The notes under the pieces were generated by a model. The model ran no database searches, was not told the origin of the DNA, and was given only the letters and a program-made list of their open reading frames with translations. This document shows, piece after piece, positions 1 to 8,173 of a stretch of 64,000 bases of DNA. Source of the DNA: DASRZM01 sp035686365 (GTDB lineage: Bacteria > Pseudomonadota > Gammaproteobacteria > Xanthomonadales > Xanthomonadaceae); contig DASRZM010000109.1 in assembly GCA_035686365.1 (NCBI GenBank), forward strand, positions 1 to 64,000, given 5' to 3'. Position 1 is the stretch's first letter. Each line of letters opens with the position of its first letter. The translations under genes and the position numbers were made by a program.

Positions 1-60
1 CGCCGGCTCCTACAGGGCGATGACGATACGAAACGGAGGCGTGAGGGCCGCGGGGCGGGG

Positions 61-140
61 ACGGTTTCCGGGGGCGTACGCGCCAGGGATGGCGCGTCCG
101 CAGCCTACAGGGATGTACTCGCGGCGGCCCCGGAAACCGT
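61..140. repeat. Cloverleaf-like inverted repeat
   Basis: A perfect 13-bp inverted repeat (ACGGTTTCCGGGG at 61-73, its complement at 128-140) encloses two smaller hairpins: ACGCGCC/GGCGCGT at 78-97 and TAC/GTA at 106-117. Both inner loops read AGGGAT. The same plan, an outer stem with two inner hairpins, recurs at 61491-61592. No credible gene lies in 1-368. Confidence 0.75.
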
Positions 141-201
141 CACCGGCTCGCGGGCCGGCCTACGGAGCGGATGTGGCTTCGATGCAATGACGCGGTGATC
201 C

Positions 202-345
202 GATCGCGGCCATGGGCCGCTCCCACAGCGCATGATCGGTGGGACTGCGCGGGCCGATCGCGGCCATGGGCCGCTCCCACAGCGCATGGTCGGTGGGACT
301 GCGCGGGCCGATCGCGGCCGTGGGCCGCTCCCACTTCGCATCTTC
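202..345. repeat. 54-bp tandem repeat built on a REP-like hairpin
   Basis: Units begin at 202, 256 and 310 (period exactly 54 bp). The third copy is incomplete and diverges after CTCCCAC. Each unit starts with the dyad GATCGCGGCC followed by a GGGCCGCTCCCAC arm, reminiscent of Pseudomonas/Xanthomonas REP sequences. The small open frames across it on both strands are repeat artefacts. A related unit occurs at 61425-61449. Confidence 0.85.
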
Positions 346-395
346 GGCGTCGCGTCGGCCGCTAGACTATGACGCGGACCCGGATCGAAGCGGCC

Positions 396-1337
396 ATGAG
401 CGTGCCCAACCCCGTGCGTATCTTCTGCGGTGCCGACCGCGACGAGCAGGTTCCGTTCCGCGTGCTCGAGTACTCGATCCGCCGGCATACCCGACTCACC
501 GTCGAGGCCCGGCTCGTCGACAACTCGCTGGCACCGACCGTCGCCGACCCAAGGCACTGGCCCTACACGCGCTTCTCGTTCGGGCGCTTCGCGATCCCGG
601 CGCTGTGCGGTCACGCCGGCCGGGCGATCTACATGGACTCGGACATGCTGGTATTCCGGGACATCGCCGAGCTGTGGGAGCTGCCGTTCGACGAGGCCAG
701 GATCCTGATCGAGATCGGCGGCCTGTCCAAGCGCGAGAAAGGCAAGCAGGCCGCAGTGATGCTGCTGGACTGCGCACGGCTGGACTGGGACGTGGACCGG
801 ATCGTCCGGGGCTTGGGCACCGACTACGACTACAACACGCTGATGTCGCTGGCGCCGTTGCTGGGCCCCGGCGACCTGGCCGAACGCATTCCCACCGGCT
901 GGAACGACCTGGACGACTACGACCGGCAGCGCACGCGCCTGCTGCACTACACCACCATCAGGACCCAGCCATGGGTCCGTCCCGGCCACCCGCACGGCGC
1001 ACTGTGGACCGAGGAGGTCCGGCGCATGCTGGCCGAGGGTGCGCTCGCGCCGGAGCAGATCGCCCGCGATGTCGCGGCCGGCTACCTGCGACCCTCGCTG
1101 TTGCCGGAGCTGGGCCTGTCCGAGGGTCCGCGCGGCGACGATGCGGCGGCATTGGCAGCCTACGATGCCGAACGCGACTTCCAGCCGCACGCGGAGCTGC
1201 TCACAAGATTTGCCGAACGCAAGCGCGCGATCGCGCGGGTGGAGTGCGACGAGGCGATCGCACGGCGGCCCTGGCTGGCGCCCTGGTACCGGCTCAGGTT
1301 CCGTGTCCGCCACGGCGCAGCGGACCGCGTGCACTGA
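396..1337 (+). CDS. Glycosyltransferase, family 8-like (GT-A fold)
   Basis: A 313-residue protein resembling family-8 retaining glycosyltransferases, which move a sugar from a nucleotide sugar to an acceptor using a divalent metal. The N-terminus has the pattern of a nucleotide-binding strand (VRIFCGADRDE). The DXD metal motif is DSD at residues 81-83 in IYMDSDMLVF. A second metal-ligand motif, HYTT, has its His at about residue 184, followed by TQPWV. No signal peptide or membrane segment is visible, so the enzyme is probably cytoplasmic. An ATG at 369 is in frame, but a -10-like TAGACT ends at 368, so 396 is preferred. It is convergent with the sensor kinase. Donor and acceptor are unknown. 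Confidence 0.78.
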   Translation: MSVPNPVRIFCGADRDEQVPFRVLEYSIRRHTRLTVEARLVDNSLAPTVADPRHWPYTRFSFGRFAIPALCGHAGRAIYMDSDMLVFRDIAELWELPFDEARILIEIGGLSKREKGKQAAVMLLDCARLDWDVDRIVRGLGTDYDYNTLMSLAPLLGPGDLAERIPTGWNDLDDYDRQRTRLLHYTTIRTQPWVRPGHPHGALWTEEVRRMLAEGALAPEQIARDVAAGYLRPSLLPELGLSEGPRGDDAAALAAYDAERDFQPHAELLTRFAERKRAIARVECDEAIARRPWLAPWYRLRFRVRHGAADRVH

Positions 1338-1397
1338 CGGCCAGAAGCGAAATCCAGGCACGCGCGCACGCTGCCCGGCGGGTCGGCGCCGGTGTGC

Positions 1398-3545
1398 TCA
1401 GCGCCCGTCCAGCGGCAGCCGCAACACGAACCGCGCACCGCCCTCGGGACGATTCTCCGCGAGCAGCCGCCCACCGTGTTCCTCGGCGATCTTGCGGCAG
1501 ATCGCCAGGCCCAGGCCCGTGCCCCGGGTCTTGGTCGTGCGGTAGGGCTCGAACCAGTCGGCGTCGAAACCGGCCGGCAGCCCGCCGCCGTTGTCGGCCA
1601 CGCTCAGTTCCACGGCGTTGGCGTCGGGCAGGTGGCACGTGGCGACTTCCACCCACGGACGTGCGTGGCCCACGGTCGCCTCGGTCGCGTTCTTGAGCAG
1701 GTTGTGCAGGACCTGGCGCAGCCGATGCGCATCGGCCTCCAACGCAGGCAACGGCGAAAGCGCGCGCGTGATCGCCAGGCGCCCGTCCTGCTCGTACAGC
1801 TCGAGCACCTCGGAGGCGAGCGCGCACAGGTCGGTGCGCTCCAGCTTCAGCGGCGGCGGCTGGGCGTAGTCGGTGAAGGCATCGACCAGCTTCTTGAGTG
1901 TCTCGACCTGGGCGATGATGGTGTCGGTGGCGCGGTCGAGCACTGGCGCGTCGTCGGCGTCCATCCTGGGCAGCAGCTTGCGGCGCACGCGCTCGGCGGC
2001 CAACTGGATCGGCGTGAGCGGGTTCTTGACCTCGTGCGCGAGGCGGCGGGCGACCTCGCCCCAGGCGGCGTCGCGACGCGCTCGGTCCAGGTCGGTGGTG
2101 TCGTCGAACACGACCACGAACCCGCCCTGGGGCAGTGCCGCACCCCGCAGGATCAGCAGGCGCCGCTGGTCGCCGAGCGTGAGCGCGATCTCCTCGCGCC
2201 ACTCGCGCGCGCCCGCCGCGGCACGGCGCCCGAGCAGCGCGAACAGCGGCGCCACTGCCGGCAGTTCGCGCTGCAGCTGCTGCAGGGTGCTGCCCAGGTG
2301 GGCCTGCAGCGGCACCCCGAGGATCTGCGCCGCGGCCGGGTTGCTGGTGCGCACGTGGCCCTCGTGGTCCACGCCGATCACCCCGGAGTTCAGCCGGGCC
2401 AGAACGGTTTCCAGGTAGCCGCGCTGGCGTTCGGTTTCGGCCGCTGCCTCGCGCTCGCGCGCCGTCGCCGTGCCCAGTTCGCGCTGCATGCGGTTGAACG
2501 AAGCGACCAGGAATCCAAGCTCGTCCGTCCCCTCCCCGGCGACCGGCCGGTCGTAACGTCCGGCCGCCACCGCCCGGGTCGCCGCTGCCAGGCGTCCGAT
2601 CGGGGCGGTCAGGCGCCGCGCCAGGTCGAAGGCGACCAGCACCGCCAGCAGCACCGAAAGCATCAGCACGAAGGTCAGTACCAGCACCAGCGACAGCTTC
2701 AGCGACTCGCGCAGGAACTGCGCCTGCCCGAACGCGTGCACGCCCGTCTCCACCGATTGCGCCAACGGCACGTACGTGGGTGGAAGTGCGTACAGCCCCT
2801 GCAGCAGCGCAGTCTCGCCGGCGCGCAGCTGCACCGGCACCAGCACCCGCAGCCGCATGCCCCCGGCCGCCGACTCCGGCTCCGGCTCGGCGAAGCGCCC
2901 GCGCGCGAGCGCCGCCAGGCGTGCGGCATCCTCCGGAGGGGCGGCGTCCAGGGCGCCGGGTGTGGCCGCTGCCAGCGCCAGCGGGCGTCCGTCGCGGGCG
3001 AACAGGGCCAGCTGGTCGGCGCCGGTGAGGTCCAGCTCCGCGTCCAGCTGCGCGGCACGGTCGTCCACCGGCGAGCGCGCCAGCGTTGCCGCGACCTGCT
3101 CGGTGGCACGCTGGGCGACGGCCAGGCGCTCGTCCAGGTACAGCCGGCCGATCTCCAGCGCGTCGGCCAGCACGCGCTCGTCGTGGACGCGGAACCAGCT
3201 GTCCACGGTGGCCGAGACGAAGCGTGCGCCGAAGCCGTACACCAGCAGCACCGGTGGCAGCGCCAGCAGCATCAGCAGCAGCACCAGCCGGCGCGCCAGC
3301 CGGGCGCCGGGAACGGCCTCGCGCAGCTGGGCGCGCAGGCGCAGCAGGCGACGTGCGATCGCCGCCACGATCAGCGCCACCGCCACCGCCGCGGCGACGA
3401 ACACGTACGGGTAATAGGCGGCGTAGCCAGCACCCAGCCCCTCGGCGTCGGCGGCCAGGTACAGGGCGGCCAGCAGCAGCACCAGCACCGCCAGCGGCGC
3501 CAGCACCCGCCCGATCCGGCGCGTCAGGCGCCGTTGCCGTTCCAT
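1398..3545 (-). CDS. NtrY-type membrane sensor histidine kinase
   Basis: A 715-residue sensor kinase. Order: N-terminal membrane helices (about residues 12-80 and 85-105) and an extracytoplasmic region; a further helix near 300 leading into a HAMP segment (LTAPIGRLAAATRAV); a PAS-like region; then the HisKA/ATPase core. The H-box is LAHEVKNPLTPIQ with phospho-acceptor His504. The N-box is NLLKNATEA, the G1 box VADNGGG and the G2 box GTGLGLAICRKI. This matches NtrY-like kinases, which usually act on an adjacent NtrX regulator. No NtrX follows: the next gene is a convergent glycosyltransferase. The start at 3545 overlaps the DUF4390 gene by 22 bp, which indicates coupling. An upstream ATG would only lengthen that overlap. 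Confidence 0.88.
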   Translation of the reverse strand: MERQRRLTRRIGRVLAPLAVLVLLLAALYLAADAEGLGAGYAAYYPYVFVAAAVAVALIVAAIARRLLRLRAQLREAVPGARLARRLVLLLMLLALPPVLLVYGFGARFVSATVDSWFRVHDERVLADALEIGRLYLDERLAVAQRATEQVAATLARSPVDDRAAQLDAELDLTGADQLALFARDGRPLALAAATPGALDAAPPEDAARLAALARGRFAEPEPESAAGGMRLRVLVPVQLRAGETALLQGLYALPPTYVPLAQSVETGVHAFGQAQFLRESLKLSLVLVLTFVLMLSVLLAVLVAFDLARRLTAPIGRLAAATRAVAAGRYDRPVAGEGTDELGFLVASFNRMQRELGTATAREREAAAETERQRGYLETVLARLNSGVIGVDHEGHVRTSNPAAAQILGVPLQAHLGSTLQQLQRELPAVAPLFALLGRRAAAGAREWREEIALTLGDQRRLLILRGAALPQGGFVVVFDDTTDLDRARRDAAWGEVARRLAHEVKNPLTPIQLAAERVRRKLLPRMDADDAPVLDRATDTIIAQVETLKKLVDAFTDYAQPPPLKLERTDLCALASEVLELYEQDGRLAITRALSPLPALEADAHRLRQVLHNLLKNATEATVGHARPWVEVATCHLPDANAVELSVADNGGGLPAGFDADWFEPYRTTKTRGTGLGLAICRKIAEEHGGRLLAENRPEGGARFVLRLPLDGR

Positions 3546-4198
3546 GCGTACTCCGGCGAGACCAGCCGCCACTGCGACGGCTCCAGAAAGGCGGGGAAGC
3601 GCAGCGGCGTGGGCAGCGAGGTCAGGTCCAGCGCGACGGCGATCCGGGCGCCGCAGCCTGGAGGCGGTGACAGCGACAGGCGCACGCGGTCGAGCGCGGC
3701 CAGCAGCGCACTGCGACGCGCGAACGTGCGGCGGCTCCCGCTGTGGTCCTCGCGCAGTTCGTAGTGGCGGCTGAGCGGAAAGTAGCGCATCTCCAGTACC
3801 CGGGACTCCGGCGCGCGGCCGCCCTCTGCGCACCAGTGCACGCGGTAGCCCAGGCGCAGCGGAATGCCGCGGTCCAGGGCTTCGAGCATGGTCGGGGAGA
3901 ACCGCAGCTCCTGGGTGACCTCCAGCGCGCCACCGCTATGCTCGACCGCGACGATCCGGGCCCGGTCAGGCGTGGTGCCCAGCGTGCACGCCCCCAGTAC
4001 GGCCGCGCCCAGTACGACGCTCCAGCACCGCGTAGAAGAAGCCGTCGGCCTCGCCCTCTCCGGGAAGGATCTGCCAGCCGGCACCGCTGCGGCGGCCGAG
4101 CGGGAGCTCGAACGCCAGCGCGAGCGCGTCGCGGTGGCGAAGCAGGAAGGCATCGATCTGGCGCTCGTTCTCGGCCTTGAGCACGGAACAGGTCGCAT
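3524..4198 (-). CDS. DUF4390 family protein (start uncertain)
   Basis: The conserved part (from about position 3990 downward, IVAVEHSGGALEVTQ to the end) matches DUF4390 proteins, which usually sit between rsmB and an NtrY-like kinase as here. Function is unknown. A hydrophobic stretch ending LGAAVLGAC just before it looks like a lipobox, so an envelope lipoprotein is possible. There is no in-frame ATG, GTG or TTG immediately before that stretch. The nearest in-frame ATGs are at 4153 and 4198, deep inside rsmB, and would add a basic, Ser/Ala-rich extension. The limits given are the maximal frame; the true start may be a non-standard codon nearer 4020. Confidence 0.6.
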   Translation of the reverse strand: MRPVPCSRPRTSARSMPSCFATATRSRWRSSSRSAAAAVPAGRSFPERARPTASSTRCWSVVLGAAVLGACTLGTTPDRARIVAVEHSGGALEVTQELRFSPTMLEALDRGIPLRLGYRVHWCAEGGRAPESRVLEMRYFPLSRHYELREDHSGSRRTFARRSALLAALDRVRLSLSPPPGCGARIAVALDLTSLPTPLRFPAFLEPSQWRLVSPEYAWNGNGA

Positions 4199-5321
4199 AG
4201 ACTAGACGCCCGCCCGGTGCCAGCAAAGGCCACAGTGCCTCCAGCAGCCGTGCCTGCGCGGCTTCCAGCACGGGCAGGTCGGATTCGCGCCGGTGCCATT
4301 TGATGTCCGGCTGGCGGCGGATCACCCCGGTACCACTGCATGGGGCGTCCAGGACGATGCGCTGGAGCGGGACCCCGTCCCACCACTGTCCGGGCGTCCC
4401 GGCGTCGGCCTCGCGCAGCGTCGCCCGAAGCTGCAGCCGGGCGAGGGTCTCGGCCACGCGCCGCAGCCGCACCGGGTCGATATCGAGCGCCAGGACCTCG
4501 GCCGGCGCCGGTTCGTGTTCCAGCAGGTGGGCGGTCTTGCCGCCCGGCGCCGCGCAGGCGTCGAGGACGCGGTCCCCCGGCGCGCAGGCCAGCAGCCGCG
4601 GCATGAACTGCGCGGCCAGGTCCTGTACCGAGAATCCACCGTCGGCAAACCCGGGCAGCGCGCCCGGCGCGCTGCGCCTGTACAGCGCGATCGCGCTCTC
4701 GCAGTGGGGCGAAGGCCTGGCCGGCACGCCGGCCTGCGCCAGTGCCTGGATGCATTGCCCTGCGGTTTGCCGCCGCAGGTTCACGCGCAGCCATTGCGGC
4801 GCCGGTACGTTGTTCGCCGCCAGCACCGCGCCGGCCTGCCCGCCCCAGTCCTGCTCGATGATGCGGCGCAGCCAGTCCGGATGCTCGCACTGCCCCGCCA
4901 CGCCGGCGGCGGCCGCCGCGCACAGCCTGTCGTGCTCGCGCACGAAGCGCCGCAACACGGCATTGACCAGGCCGACCAGGTGCGGCTGCCGCAGTTGCCG
5001 GGCCGCCTCGGCGGTGGCGTCCACGACCGCATATTCGGGCATGCCGAGCCCCTCGAGCTGTGCCAGGCCTGCCAGCAGCAGCGCCGCCACCTCGCGCACA
5101 CGGCCCGGCAGCGCGCGTTCGAGCAGCGCCGCGCGCAGCGCCTGGTAGGTCAGGCGACGACGCAGCACCTCGAACACGATCGCCTCCACCAGTGCCCGGT
5201 CGCGGGCATCGGCGAGCCTGGGCAGCGCCCGCGCAAGCGCGGCACGCAGCGAGCGACCGCGGTCGAGCACGGCCACCAGCACCCGCGCAGCTTCGGCGCG
5301 CGCGGCGGCGCCGGCGCTCAT
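3966..5321 (-). CDS. rsmB: 16S rRNA m5C967 methyltransferase RsmB
   Basis: A 451-residue SAM-dependent enzyme (Sun/Fmu) that methylates C967 of 16S rRNA in the cytoplasm. An N-terminal NusB-like helical domain (about 1-140) precedes the Rossmann methyltransferase domain. The SAM-binding motif is LDACAAPGGKT. The two characteristic cysteines are in DAPCSGTGVIRRQPD and YATCSVLKAENE. The start ATG overlaps the fmt stop by 4 bp (TGA/ATG sharing 5318-5321), the same def-fmt-rsmB order as in many gammaproteobacteria. Length matches the usual 430-450 residues. The last part of the gene overlaps the DUF4390 frame. Confidence 0.95.
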   Translation of the reverse strand: MSAGAAARAEAARVLVAVLDRGRSLRAALARALPRLADARDRALVEAIVFEVLRRRLTYQALRAALLERALPGRVREVAALLLAGLAQLEGLGMPEYAVVDATAEAARQLRQPHLVGLVNAVLRRFVREHDRLCAAAAAGVAGQCEHPDWLRRIIEQDWGGQAGAVLAANNVPAPQWLRVNLRRQTAGQCIQALAQAGVPARPSPHCESAIALYRRSAPGALPGFADGGFSVQDLAAQFMPRLLACAPGDRVLDACAAPGGKTAHLLEHEPAPAEVLALDIDPVRLRRVAETLARLQLRATLREADAGTPGQWWDGVPLQRIVLDAPCSGTGVIRRQPDIKWHRRESDLPVLEAAQARLLEALWPLLAPGGRLVYATCSVLKAENERQIDAFLLRHRDALALAFELPLGRRSGAGWQILPGEGEADGFFYAVLERRTGRGRTGGVHAGHHA

Positions 5322-6247
5322 GCGCCGCGCAGCTCGGGCCGGCCGTTGAGGTACTCGCCGGCGCCGAGTACGCGGCCGCCGGGTCGCTGCAGGCGGGTCA
5401 GCCGCAGCGCGCCCTCCCCGCAAGCCACGAGGATGCCCTCGCGGCCGGCAGATACGACGGTGCCGGGTGCGGCCGCCACGCCGGCCACCGCTTCGGCCGC
5501 GTGCACCCGCACGCGTTCGCCGGCCAGTTCCAGTTCGGCCACCGGCCAGGGCAGGAAGGCGCGGACCTTGCGCGCGAGCTGCGGCGCCGGCTGGGCGGCG
5601 TCGAGGCCGGCCTCGGCCTTCTCGAGCTTGTGCGCATAGGTGACCCCAGCTTCCGGCTGTGGCTGCGCAACCGGCCGCAGGCCGGCGCGCAGCAGCTTCA
5701 GCCCGTCTTCGAGCACCTGGGCGCCGAGGCGGGCCAGGCGATCGTGCATGGTCCCGCCGGTGTCGTCCGGGTGGATCGGAGTGCGCAGCGACAGCAGCAC
5801 CGGCCCGGTGTCCAGCCCCGCTTGCATCTGCATCAGGCACACGCCCGTCTCGGCGTCCCCGGCCTCGATCGCGCGCTGGATCGGGGCGGCGCCGCGCCAG
5901 CGCGGCAGCAGCGAGGCGTGCACGTTCCAGCAGCCATGCCGGGGAATCTGCAGCACGTCCGGAGGCAGGATCAGGCCGTAGGCGACCACCACGATCAGGT
6001 CCGGCTCCAGTGCCGCCAGCTCGGACTGCGCGTGCGCCTCGCGCAGCGTGCGCGGCTGCCGCACCGGACAACCGGCGGCCAGCGCACGGCGCTTGACGGG
6101 GCTGGCAGCGAGCGCACGGCCGCGCCCGGCCGGCCGGTCCGGCTGCGTGTAGACGGCACGGACCTGGCCGCCGCGCAGGCAGGCCTCCAGCGCCGGCACG
6201 GCGAACTCCGGCGTGCCCGCGAACACGAGCGACAGGGGGGAGGCCAC
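5318..6247 (-). CDS. fmt: Methionyl-tRNA formyltransferase
   Basis: A 309-residue enzyme that formylates Met-tRNA(fMet) with 10-formyl-THF so that translation can initiate. The N-terminal formyltransferase domain begins LVFAGTPEFAV. The catalytic Asn-His pair is in NVHASLLPRWRGAAPIQ, and the catalytic Asp is in the GLDTGPVLL segment. A C-terminal OB-like domain carries TVVSAGREGILVACG. The start is a GTG at 6247, followed directly by the conserved N-terminal strand. The start gives the usual family length and leaves a 19-bp gap after def, whose product removes the formyl group later. Confidence 0.96.
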   Translation of the reverse strand: MASPLSLVFAGTPEFAVPALEACLRGGQVRAVYTQPDRPAGRGRALAASPVKRRALAAGCPVRQPRTLREAHAQSELAALEPDLIVVVAYGLILPPDVLQIPRHGCWNVHASLLPRWRGAAPIQRAIEAGDAETGVCLMQMQAGLDTGPVLLSLRTPIHPDDTGGTMHDRLARLGAQVLEDGLKLLRAGLRPVAQPQPEAGVTYAHKLEKAEAGLDAAQPAPQLARKVRAFLPWPVAELELAGERVRVHAAEAVAGVAAAPGTVVSAGREGILVACGEGALRLTRLQRPGGRVLGAGEYLNGRPELRGA

Positions 6248-6266
6248 GGGGCGGGGTCGGTGCGCG

Positions 6267-6773
6267 TCAGGCCGCGTTGGTGCGGTGCTGTTTCTCGAGC
6301 TTCTTGCGCACCAGCTCGCGCTTGAGCGGCGAGAGGTAGTCGACGAAGAGCTTGCCCTCCAGGTGGTCCATCTCGTGCTGGATGCACACCGCCAGCAGGT
6401 CCTGGGCATCGAGCTCGAAGGGCTTGCCGTGCCGGTCGAGTGCGCGCACACGTACGCTCGCGGCGCGCTTGACGTCGGCGAAGATGCCCGGCACCGACAG
6501 GCAGCCTTCCTGGCAGGCCTGGGCGCCGTCGCGGGCCAGGATCTCCGGGTTGATGAACACCAGCGGCTGGTTCTTGTCCTCGGACACGTCGATGACCATC
6601 AAGCGCCGGTGCACGTCGACCTGCGTGGCCGCCAGGCCGACGCCGGGCGCCGCATACATGGTCTGGAACATGTCGTCGATCAGACGACCGAGCGCCGCGT
6701 CGACGCGCTCGACCGGCCTGGCGCGGGTACGCAGGCGCGGATCGGGAAACTCCAGGATCTGCAGGATGGCCAT
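6267..6773 (-). CDS. def: Peptide deformylase
   Basis: A 168-residue iron-dependent hydrolase that removes the N-formyl group from nascent proteins at the ribosome. All three family motifs are intact: GVGLAATQ (I), EGCLSVP (II, with the metal-ligand Cys) and QHEMDHLEGKLFVD (III, HExxH with two His ligands). It is the first gene of the minus-strand def-fmt-rsmB-DUF4390-kinase run. It diverges from the LysM gene, and a promoter candidate lies at 6830-6858. Confidence 0.97.
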   Translation of the reverse strand: MAILQILEFPDPRLRTRARPVERVDAALGRLIDDMFQTMYAAPGVGLAATQVDVHRRLMVIDVSEDKNQPLVFINPEILARDGAQACQEGCLSVPGIFADVKRAASVRVRALDRHGKPFELDAQDLLAVCIQHEMDHLEGKLFVDYLSPLKRELVRKKLEKQHRTNAA

Positions 6774-6829
6774 GGATCGGATATCGGGCTGGGCGCCGGA
6801 AAACGCAAGAAGTGCGGTAACTTGCGCCC

Positions 6830-6858
6830 ATTCTAGTGCCACCGGCGGCCACTGGCCA
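6830..6858 (-). promoter_or_regulatory. Candidate sigma-70 promoter of def
   Basis: Reading the minus strand, TGGCCA (complement of 6853-6858) is separated by 17 bp from TAGAAT (complement of 6830-6835), about 57 bp before the def start. It lies in the divergent def/lysM region. Prediction only. Confidence 0.5.
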
Positions 6859-6944
6859 TGCCGTGGCGGAACGACTCGGACCGGCCCGCCGCAAGTGCCG
6901 CCGGGCCGGTCAAAGCACGCGTGTGCGGGGGGCTTGCGGATGCC

Positions 6945-6974
6945 TTTCCGCATGCGCGAGATTTGGGCTATAGT
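6945..6974 (+). promoter_or_regulatory. Candidate sigma-70 promoter of the lysM-dprA transcript
   Basis: TTTCCG at 6945-6950, an 18-bp spacer and TATAGT at 6969-6974. The -10 is good and the -35 weak. It lies 29 bp upstream of the LysM start, with GGGGAA and CAGG available for ribosome binding. Confidence 0.55.
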
Positions 6975-7003
6975 GCCCACCGCCTGCTTGGGGAATCAGG
7001 TAC

Positions 7004-8173
7004 ATGGCCGCCATGCTTAAAAATCTGCTTACAGTTTGCGTCGCCGCGATGTTCACCGTCGCCGGCTACGCTGCCGCCGTCGAATTGCGCCAGGGCCACC
7101 CGGATGTCTATGTCGTCGTCAAGGGCGACACGCTGTGGGACATTGCCGGCCGGTTCCTGAAGCGCCCGTGGCTTTGGCCCGAGATCTGGCAGGCCAATCC
7201 GCACATCGAGAACCCGCACCTGATCTATCCGGGCGACGTGCTGAGCCTGGCCTACCTGGGCGACGGCAGCGCGCGCGTGACCACCACCCAGCGCATCCGC
7301 CGCGAGCCGCTGCCGGTGCCGGCGGTGCCGCTTTCGGCGGTCGAGGCCTTCCTGCGTGACCTGCGCATCATCGACAGGGCGCAGCTGGAGCGGCTGCCGT
7401 ACGTGATCTCGCTCGAGGAGGACCGCCTGCGGGGCGTGTCCGGTCACCTGGCCTATGTGCGCGGCATGCCCGAGGCGCGGCCCGGCGAGGTCTACACGAT
7501 CCTGCGGCCGATCCAGCAGTACAGCCGCAGCCAGCGCAATGCCGGCAACTTCATTCCGCGCTCCAGCGGCCTGGACTTCCGGGGCAACGTCGACCACCGG
7601 GACTGGTCGGCCCACTGGTTCGACGTGATGCATGCGCGCGACGACCAGCCCGAGTTCCTCGGCGTGGAGCTGATGGCGATCACCGACGCCACCGTGACGC
7701 GCGGCGAAGGCCATGGCATCGAGGTCACCACGCTGCTGCTGGCCGACCAGGGCAAGGAAGTGCGTGCCGGCGACGTGATTGCGGCGACCCATGCCCACCC
7801 CTACGACCTGAGCTTCTTCCCGCACCCGCCCGCCGCCGTGGGCGAGTACGGCGAATACCGCGTGCTGGCAGTGTCCCAGGCGCTGCGTTTCGGCGGTCCG
7901 ATGCAGGTGGTGGCGATCACCGGCGGCACCCGCGAGGGCATCGACCCGGGCACGACCTTCTCGGTCTGGCGCGAGGGCCGCAACGTCGCCGACGACGTCG
8001 CGCACGCCAACAAGCTCAAGGCGGACAACGACCGCGTCCGCGTGCCCGACGAATTCGCCGGCCACGTCATGGTCTTCCGCAGCTTCGACCGGATCAGCTA
8101 CGGCCTGGTGATGGAGGCGATCAAGCCGGTGGGCGTGGGCTACCACCTCAAGCACCCGGACGCCACGCGCTGA
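7004..8173 (+). CDS. LysM domain protein, exported
   Basis: A 389-residue protein with a signal peptide (hydrophobic core LLTVCVAAMFTVAGYAAA). A LysM peptidoglycan-binding motif follows at about residues 36-85 (VYVVVKGDTLWDIAGRFL, then PEIWQANPHIENPHLIYPGD). The long C-terminal region has no catalytic motif I can recognise. Homologues next to dprA are common in gammaproteobacteria, are periplasmic or wall-associated and have no settled role. An alternative start at 7013 removes only three residues. Its TGA overlaps the proposed CTG start of dprA, so the two are probably co-translated. Confidence 0.88.
   Translation: MAAMLKNLLTVCVAAMFTVAGYAAAVELRQGHPDVYVVVKGDTLWDIAGRFLKRPWLWPEIWQANPHIENPHLIYPGDVLSLAYLGDGSARVTTTQRIRREPLPVPAVPLSAVEAFLRDLRIIDRAQLERLPYVISLEEDRLRGVSGHLAYVRGMPEARPGEVYTILRPIQQYSRSQRNAGNFIPRSSGLDFRGNVDHRDWSAHWFDVMHARDDQPEFLGVELMAITDATVTRGEGHGIEVTTLLLADQGKEVRAGDVIAATHAHPYDLSFFPHPPAAVGEYGEYRVLAVSQALRFGGPMQVVAITGGTREGIDPGTTFSVWREGRNVADDVAHANKLKADNDRVRVPDEFAGHVMVFRSFDRISYGLVMEAIKPVGVGYHLKHPDATR

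Noticed and set aside
202..345. Possible CRISPR array
   Set aside because: The 54-bp units are contiguous direct copies with no unique spacers, and no cas genes are present.
1392..3764. A 790-residue open frame on the plus strand opposite the kinase
   Set aside because: It is antisense to a gene with all kinase motifs; its His/Arg/Gln-rich composition is what a high-GC antisense frame produces.
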